A DNA stretch of 64,000 bases. Source: Alitta virens (lineage: Eukaryota; Annelida; Polychaeta; Phyllodocida; Nereididae). The position numbers and the translations under genes are program-made. Of this stretch, positions 57,225 to 64,000 are shown piece by piece; the first letter of the stretch is position 1; each line of letters starts with the position of its first letter. The DNA is taken from positions 19,658,058 through 19,722,057 of the forward strand of contig OW028575.1 in the NCBI GenBank assembly GCA_932294295.1, given 5' to 3'. Under the pieces are notes generated by a model, which saw nothing but the letters and a program-made list of their open reading frames with translations, did no database searches and was not told the DNA's origin.

Positions 57225-58695
57225 TAATTCATGTCAGATAACTTTAGAGCAGTATGCCTGCAAAGTGTGTTATGTAAGCTATTAGATCATCTTGTATTAT
57301 ATAGAGAAAAGCAGACATTGATTACTTCAGAATTACAATTCGGTTTTAAGGCACAGCATTCTACTATACAGCTCTTAATTGCTACGTCAGTTGTGTTACA
57401 GACTGTTGATTATTACATTGACAATGGTGGTAAAGTGTATGGTCTGGCATTAGACGCCACCAAAGCTTTTGATCGTGTGGAGTATTGGTTGAACCCTTTG
57501 TATGTAAGATTGATTTAAGAAATGTACACCAATCAAAGAATGTGTGTTCGATATAATGGTAGTAAATCAGAGTGGTTTTGCCCCACTAATGGGGTGAAAC
57601 AAGGTGGTGTGTTGAGCCCAACCTTATTTGCAGTTTATATTGATGGAATGTTAAAGCAACTTGAAGCATGCAAAGTAGGATTCTATGTTGGCAATAAGTT
57701 TTGTGGGGTTATAGGATATGCTGATGATGTGATACTCCTGTCCCCAACACAATGGGCAATGGATAGAATGATTAAAGTCTGTGAAAAATATGCAGATCAA
57801 TTTATGATTAAGTTTAACGGTAGTAAATGTCAAGGCATTGTGTTTGAAGGGTGTGAATCTAATATTGAACCTGAATTTTATGTCAATAGATGGAAAGTTA
57901 TTTGTGTGAGGGATATGGTTTATCTAGGATATTTGTTAAAAGGTAATAGAACAGACCCTCTGTTAACACCAATTGTAACTGATTTTAACAAGAAGTTTAA
58001 TGAATTTGCTGGAGATCTGGATTGTTTATCTTCTGAGGTCAAAGGTTCCTTGTTTCAGAAATACTGTACAAGTTTATATGGTGTAGTCTTCAGTCAATTG
58101 TATCACGCTGATGTCAATAAGCTAAGAGTCACTTGGCGTAAAGCTTTGAGGAGGCTTTTTAAATTACCAAACAGAACACATTGTAATCTTTTACCCTGTA
58201 TCACCAGTATATTATCACTCAATGTTATTGTAGATATAAGATTTCTCAGGCACATGTCATCTGGGTGTAGACATAAAAATGATACAGTCAATTTTCTATT
58301 CAATATGTGCAGCAGTTTAGACATGTCTGTAATGGCTAGAAATTTTAGATTTGTTTGTTATAAGTATGGTATAAAGCCACGTGATGTGATTAATTGTAGT
58401 CCAAGCTGTATTAGTAAACTTGTAAAAGAGAATTACTACAAAACTGTTTTAGAGAGTGACCAATTAATTGGTGTTCAAATCATGGAGTTAATTCATATCA
58501 GGGATGAGTTGTGTGAAGACTTTAGTCTGAGTAAAAAAGATATCTGTGATATAATAGAACATTTAGCCACAAATTGATTATCTGGGGTTTTTGCTACTCT
58601 CTTTTTTTTTTGGTGCGAATCATTGTTTTTTAATATTTTGTTTTTGTTATTAATCTTGAATTTATACTGTATATTTTATATGAATAAAGCTTATG
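57225..58695 (+). mobile_element. 5'-truncated LINE with nearly intact reverse transcriptase
   Basis: A single frame (57231-58577) is interrupted by one in-frame TAA at 57516-57518. RT motifs in order: SDNFRAVCLQSVLCKLLDHL; FGFKAQHST; LALDATKAFDRV (catalytic Asp); GVKQGGVLSPTLFAVYIDGM; GYADDVILL (catalytic Asp pair); then a thumb and C-terminal domain of about 270 residues to a stop at 58575-58577. The endonuclease and ORF1 are missing. The 3' end is AATAAAGCTTATGATAATTCA. It sits within a repeat whose unoccupied copy lies inverted at 59166-59460; ATTCA at both junctions looks like a short target duplication. Recent insertion. Clade not resolved. Confidence 0.88.
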
Positions 58696-58699
58696 ATAA

Positions 58700-58860
58700 T
58701 TCAATCATCAGACAAATCAGACACATGAAAGAGAGAATACCTGGTGCAAATTTGCAGTCATTTTTGTCTCTTCAAAGGAATGTGAAAAATGGCTGTCTGA
58801 TGTTATTATGCAAGGCAATTTTTATAGCCTAAAAAGCCAAAATTGAGAAACCATCATTTT
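58700..58860 (+). repeat. Repeat interrupted by the LINE; inverted partner at 59166-59460
   Basis: CAGACACATGAAAGAGAGAA and TGGCTGTCTGATGTTATTAT occur here on the plus strand and on the minus strand at ~59290-59400. The left part of this copy is at 57180-57230. Confidence 0.8.
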
Positions 58861-59165
58861 AGATTTCTTTTTTTTTTTATCTTAGAAAACAAATAAATCC
58901 CTGACTAACATTTATTTTCTCAATATTCTTAATGATATCTTTTTAAACAATAAAACTTGTAAAGGCACTGTGGTTTCTTGGGCTGGGCCTCAAAACAAAT
59001 TTAAAAACATTTGTAAAGGGCATCCAAAAGGTCAAGTATAATCTGGCATTATTGAAGCCATGTGCAGATCCTTCTTTTTTTTTGTTGCTTGTGACTTTAT
59101 ATTTGGTGGGATTCAGGTCAGGCATTGATGGAGATCAAGTCATCATCTCCCTCCAAGGAGCTAGT

Positions 59166-59460
59166 CTTATGCTAGGGACTCATTAATACTTTGAAAAACA
59201 TTTGTGAATGATTCTAAAATGGTGTTTCTGGTCATAAGTCCTGCACATGGTATCACAATTTTGGCTTTTTTGGCTATAAAACTTGCCTTGCATAGTAACA
59301 TCAGACAGCCATTTTCCACAGTTATGTTTGTAACATTCCTTTGAAAAGACAAAAATGACTGAAATTTGCAGAAGGTATTCTCTCTTTCATGTGCCTGATA
59401 TTTCTGACGATTGAATGATTTGGACAATCCACTCAAAAGATATCCACAATAATCATACAT
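59166..59460 (-). repeat. Inverted, uninterrupted copy of the same repeat
   Basis: A 97-codon open frame covers it (YDYCGYLLSGLSKSF... to ...VFQSINESL). The frame is not recognised and is broken in the plus-strand partner, so it is treated as repeat rather than gene. Confidence 0.6.
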
Positions 59461-59489
59461 TTACGTATTTGCATAATAACTTTACTATA

Positions 59490-62400
59490 CTAATCCAACC
59501 CGGAAATATTGTCCCTGTTGTGCCAATAAGTGGGAAATTTTGCTGGATTTATGTTTAGAAGAATTTGTAACACTCCATCACTCTGCCAAAGACAAAAATT
59601 ACACAATTTTAGACATACGATGAAAAAGTTAAATGTGTGTATGTGCTGAAGTGTCAGGGTTCTGCTCCGGCCCACAGACAACTTTCCAGCAAAGTGACTA
59701 AAACACCTTTGGCAAATGTTTTTGCCAAGGGTAATAATAAATGCAAGTAGCTGCACTACATAGAGAGAATAACCATAATTATATATTATATATCTGTTAA
59801 ATTTTATTTGTTGAGAATCACTGTTTGATGGATTTAAGATATCATATGTGATTACAATTGTACCAAGCAATTACACAGGCATACTGCAGTTGCAGAGTGA
59901 TAGCGAGTGTTACAAACTCGTCCGAAACATATTTATTTCATGGGTTCGTTAAAATATATAAAAAGAAGAAGAGTAATTGTTACAAAATTTGAAAATTCTG
60001 ACATACATGCACAACACTTGAAATTTGGAACCAGCACTACCAAATTAGTAAAAAAATCACCTGTTTTTGTCTTGGTAATCCACTGTAGGTTGACGTTTGT
60101 TGTCCAATGTAACTTACTGTTAACAGAATAAACCAAGTATTATGTAAAACTTCTAAAATAGTAATGCAACAGGTACAAAAAATGTCATGTCGAGCAATGA
60201 GCAAACTTAAGCTGCCAGGTAAAATAAATCATTAGTTGTTCTTCGCTCATCTTATTCAGCTTTTACTATGAGTGAAATGCCACATACAGTCAGCCTGTTT
60301 GCAAGGAGCACATATACATTTGCATCAGATTTGCTTCCTATCTGAATCACACTCAAAACAAGAACTTAAACAACTCGCATACAATAAGGGGTTTTTTAAA
60401 TCCAAAACAGTTTTCAAGGATGACTTACTAATGTTGCTTGTTCAGGACCAATGTTGCACTCTGTGAAGGCAATAAACTTTTTTGCATGTCAGTCGCTCTC
60501 TTTTGTGTTTTCATCATTGAGGAGATTGATGATGAGGATGTTTCTGCATGGGGTGTATTACCTTCTTCTTCCATTCCAGTCCTTCACAAGGTGTTAACAA
60601 AGTTAATGGAGGCAAGTGTATCTTTTCTTGGTCCATTATTCTGAAAAAGCAAAAAATCTACATGCAATTGCAGTATGTAACCAATTCTATCTGACCTAAT
60701 TGTAAACATAAAAAAATGCACTTAACAGTTAAAGTAGCTGCTTATCACCCACTGGCAGTGAAACTACTGGAGTGTTGTTTATGGTAAATGCTACTAAATA
60801 TAGACTCTGATATGATAGAGATCCATGATATCTATGTTCACCATAGTTGTAACAATACAACATAGTACACTTATTTCTAGTCTGCAGCAACCAGACTGAC
60901 CTAGATCACTAATTAATCAGTCATCTACCACTGTGTATAACATAAATTAAGCTGGATTTCCATTAAATAGTTACACGAGTGGGCTATTCCTAAGACATTC
61001 AGACATAAAATTTTGACTGTTGTGTTCTGTTACATTTTTTATTTTGAAAATATTTTACATGGGTAAAACGCTTCGGTATAAAAACCGTTTTTGCAAGCGG
61101 CCCATTAAAAACAAGGATTAAAATAAACAATAACATAAAATCATGAAAGTACAACTTTACTCCAGTTTTGAAGCTATCAATAGTATCACAGTTTTTTAAG
61201 CTCTCTGGCAGTAGATTCCAAGCAAATGATGCTCTATATATGAAAGACCTTTTGTACATTTGAGTTTGATATTCTTGTAATACAACAATTAATGAATTTG
61301 CCAGACGAGTATTAATTCCATGCATGTTGCATGCCATAACTACATTGACTAGATGTTGAGCATTTCCATGAGTAAATCATTGTATCTTTTGTCTACTCCT
61401 CTCTGCTGATAATGGAAAGAAAAAAATTGCATTTTGCTTCCTTAAGGGAGAACAATTACTGAAACCCTGTATGATGTTATATTTTGTGAGTGCCACACTT
61501 AGACAACTGTATACAGTATACAAAGAGTTTTGATTGGTTTCTAGTTTTTGACAATGCCCGGGTTTACCATGTGTCTGGAGAAAGACCAATGCATCAATAT
61601 AAACAAAGTGCAATTATTAATAATCAGACATACTGGATAGTGGCAGCCACAAACTCTCCTATTACTTCCTCATTAAGGCGACAGTATGCCCACCTGTTAC
61701 TTCCCTGAGTACAACCATTAATGGAAATTTTGCTTACTTAATAAGGCAACCATTAGCTTGCCAAGTACTTCCACTACCAGGGCAAGCAGCATTGAGTATG
61801 GCATGTATGGACTTTATATAGATAAATTTGTAAATTTTGGATTAGTTCTGGTTTTTGATAATTTCCAGTGGTACCTTGTGTTTAAAGAAGGACCAATGAA
61901 TCAGTTTAAAAAATTTGCAATTATAAATCATTCGGCATACCCCTCTAATAGTGGCAACCACAAACTAGCCTGTTACTTCCTCATAAAGGCAACCAATAAT
62001 GGGCATTGTACTTCCTTGATAAGGCAACCAATAGCTAGCTGAGTACTTCCACTACCAGAGCAAGCAGCATTGAATGTGGTATGTCCAGAAATTTAACAAG
62101 TACATTTTTGATTGATTCTGCTGTTTTGATAATTTCTAGTGTTACCTTGTCTTTAAAGAAAGACCAATGAATCAGTTTAAACAATTTGCAATTATAAATC
62201 TTCAAGCACATCCCTCTAATAGTGGCAAACACAAACTAGCCTGTTACTTCCTCAAAAAGGCAACAGTATGCCCATCTGTTACTTCCAATAAAGGCAACCA
62301 ATGATGGGCATTGTACTTCCTTAATAAGGCAACCAATAGCTAGCCGAGTACTTCCACTACCAGAGCAATCAGCATTGAACGTGGCATGTCCAGAAATTTT

Positions 62401-63593
62401 ACAAGTACATTTTTGATTGATTCTGCTGTTTTGATAATTTCCATTGTTTCAGTTTAAACAATTTGCAATTATAAATCTTCAAGCACATCCCTCTAATAGT
62501 GGCAACCACAAACTAGCCTGTTACTTCCTCAAAAAGGCAACAGTATGCCCTTCTGTTACTTCCCATAAGGGCAAGCAATAATGGGCATTTTACTTTCTTA
62601 ATAAGGCAACAAATAGCTTGCGTACTTTAATACCAGAGGAAGCAGCATGGGATGTACCTTTTATTTTATAGATAATTTTTGATTGATTCTGGTTTTTTAG
62701 TAGTATCCTGCCCCCAAAGAATCACCAATGCATCAGGGGGAGCTGCATGCTGGTCTTCTATCCCTTTGTGACATCACTATTTCACTCAATGACCTGATTG
62801 TATAATTACATCATCAGAAGGGCAACCATTAACTGGCAGGGAAATTTTACTTCCTTAATAAAGCAACTAATGCAACTAATGAGCCATATAGTACACTGCA
62901 ACTGATTTATGATAAAGTGATACACCCTGTCAACTGCTGCTTATCTCACTTAGGTGCAAACTAATTATGAGTTCAAAAACACATTTCTCCCAACCAAAAG
63001 AAATGCAACCTATTAAAGTTGCTGGTTACATACCTACTCTGCTGATGTCTAGAAGTTCTTGTTGTACAGTTTGGTGGGTATTTACCCTGAAAATACATAA
63101 TCAATTAGAAAGGTTTAACTTTACTTTGAAAGGTAGGTAATCTTATTTAATTAGCAAAGTCTGTACTGGATCTATTTGTAAAAATCACTTTGTTGAAACA
63201 GATATTAAAATATTAACTATGTATATTACCACATGTTTACAGGTGATATTCACAATTTGCAATATTAAACATAAAACTCTTGCAAATTTGCATTAAAATG
63301 ATTGATGTGGCAGTCATAATATGCAATATTTAGTGATTGTACTGAAAAGGGTAACTCTAACCTTGCACCAAATCTCTGCTAAGTTTGACGTTAATGATAG
63401 CAGGTGCTCCATAGTCATCAAAAGTTATTTTCTGTTGTCTTTCATGGAGTTTTTTTTCCAGTGTCTCCATAGAGATAGGATACTTCCATTTTCGTGTTTC
63501 ATGGCAGTGCTTGTATTTTGTCATGGTTCCTGTAGATCCTCTGCTTTGCAGCTTTGGTCTATCAATCATGGTTAAGGTTTCTTTCAGCTTCAT
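59490..63593 (-). CDS. Small four-exon gene of unknown function (~149 aa)
   Basis: I assembled this from splice signals; phases agree throughout. Exon 1, 63369-63593, has ATG at 63591-63593, an in-frame TGA just upstream and a 5' UTR acceptor at about 63607; it codes a basic segment (MKLKETLTMIDRP..., TFDDYGAPAIINVKLSRDL). Exon 2 is 63034-63086 (acceptor ATTTTCAG, donor AGTAG|GTATGT; GKYPPNCTTRTSRHQQS). Exon 3 is 60562-60640 (acceptor TTTTTCAG, donor AAGAAG|GTAATA; IMDQEKIHLPPLTLLTPCEG). Exon 4 is 59490-59582 (acceptor TGTCTTTGGCAG; ends NRDNISGLD, TAG at 59490-59492). The weak point is the exon 1 donor: TTTG|GTGCAA fits the phase, while the nearby CAAG|GTTAGA looks stronger but gives an immediate stop. 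No signal peptide, membrane segment or known domain. The 2.4-kb second intron holds a LINE 3' end and tandem repeats. Confidence 0.55.
60990..61390 (-). mobile_element. LINE ORF2 C-terminal fragment in intron
   Basis: Minus-strand frame with INTRLANSLIVVLQEYQTQ, MYKRSFIYRASFAWNLLPE and SFKTGVKLYFHD, the typical ending of CR1/L2/Jockey-group ORF2. 5'-truncated. Lies in intron 2 of the four-exon gene. Confidence 0.75.
61490..62740. repeat. Diverged tandem repeats, period ~260-315 bp, about four units
   Basis: Recurring anchors: GATAATTTCYAGTG at ~61858, 62124 and 62432; CCACAAACTAGCCTGTTACT; AAGGCAACCAATAGCTAGC; TACTTCCACTACCAGAGCAA. Units are old and variable. Short open frames across them are not genes. 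Confidence 0.85.
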
Positions 63594-63606
63594 GTATCAC
63601 ATCCTG

Positions 63607-64000
63607 CAAGAGTAATCAATTTTTATTAGAACTCTGTACTTTTTTATGCAATTTCTGTTCGAAAGTAGCTCCCAAATGGTCCATTGTGCAACAAAAAGTC
63701 AAGGTCAGAGAGAAATAGGCTAGATATCAACTTGTATTGTGGATGGCATGAAAGTATGGTGTTAATTTTACCTTTTCTAAGAGTTTCATTCATGTACATT
63801 CATGAACAGTCAGTAGATTATCTGCGCCAGCCATTTTGCTATTATTGTCATTTTTCAATGTAATTCCAATCAGAGAGAATCACTGCTTTTCTTTTTCCCA
63901 ACATTTATATCACTCCCTCCCTTCTCTACTTTGTAAAACCGTTTGACAGTACAGCTGCTGACATCTAGGGTTAATTCAAAAAGAGAAATATCTGTGAATT
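63607..64000. other. Right edge, upstream of the four-exon gene
   Basis: No gene seen. On the minus strand this is the intron before coding exon 1, so a 5' UTR exon and promoter may lie here or beyond the window. No convincing core promoter was identified. Confidence 0.35.

Noticed and set aside
59166..59460. 97-residue minus-strand protein just downstream of the four-exon gene
   Set aside because: The same sequence occurs inverted nearby with stops, so it is a repeat; no homology recognised. Kept as repeat with this caveat.

Overview
The window reads as AT-rich nuclear DNA from an animal, most likely a marine invertebrate deuterostome (hemichordate, echinoderm or cephalochordate are candidates; the sequence alone does not decide). 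The reasons are intron-split genes with canonical GT/AG junctions, opsin exons, several non-LTR retrotransposon lineages, a Maverick/Polinton-type polymerase relic, tRNA-derived SINEs and many TIR elements. Host coding sequence is sparse. There are two exons of one opsin, one small four-exon minus-strand gene that I assembled from splice signals (59.5-63.6 kb), and two short exon models for cell-surface proteins at the left edge. Most of the rest is transposon or repeat.

Layout. 0-2.5 kb: minus-strand exons of two related secreted or membrane proteins with a Cys-rich, LRRNT-like module. 2.7-6.6 kb: a protein-primed type B DNA polymerase gene (minus), recognisable end to end but broken by two in-frame stops and at least two frame changes. 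7-9.7 kb: nested MITE/LINE debris, an interleaved inverted repeat and a tRNA-like SINE. 9.85-11.75 kb: a complete TTAA-flanked TIR transposon inserted in a dispersed repeat, whose unoccupied form is visible elsewhere in the window. 12.6 kb and 19.5 kb: opsin exons (TM4-TM5, then TM6-TM7 and tail). The intron between them holds an antisense KDZ-like transposase pseudogene and an 82-bp tandem array.

17,156-46,840 is a head-to-tail segmental duplication. Copy 1 is 17,156-34,009 and copy 2 is 34,010-46,840, with the junction resolvable to the base (CC microhomology). Both copies contain, in order, the 82-bp array, the opsin terminal exon, a fold-back MITE, a microsatellite, a Jockey/CR1-like LINE fragment and an R4/Dong-like LINE carrying a SINE with a 15-bp target duplication. 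Copy 1 alone carries about 3.6 kb of extra DNA (23.36-26.95 kb), including an integrase-core transposase relic flanked by arrays of a palindromic 16-mer. The second opsin terminal exon keeps its splice acceptor, retinal-binding lysine and NPxxY motif. It has lost three codons at its start and has a stop just after helix 8, so it could be an alternative 3' exon or a decaying copy.

46.8-56 kb is gene-poor with several TIR elements and a minisatellite. 57.2-58.7 kb is a nearly intact 5'-truncated LINE with one stop codon. 59.5-63.6 kb is the small minus-strand gene, whose introns hold a LINE 3' end and diverged ~300-bp tandem repeats.

The points most worth following are the opsin terminal-exon duplication, the SINE-derived array carrying pol III B-box-like motifs in each unit, the transposase associated with reiterated palindromes, and the interleaved inverted repeat at 9.17-9.37 kb.
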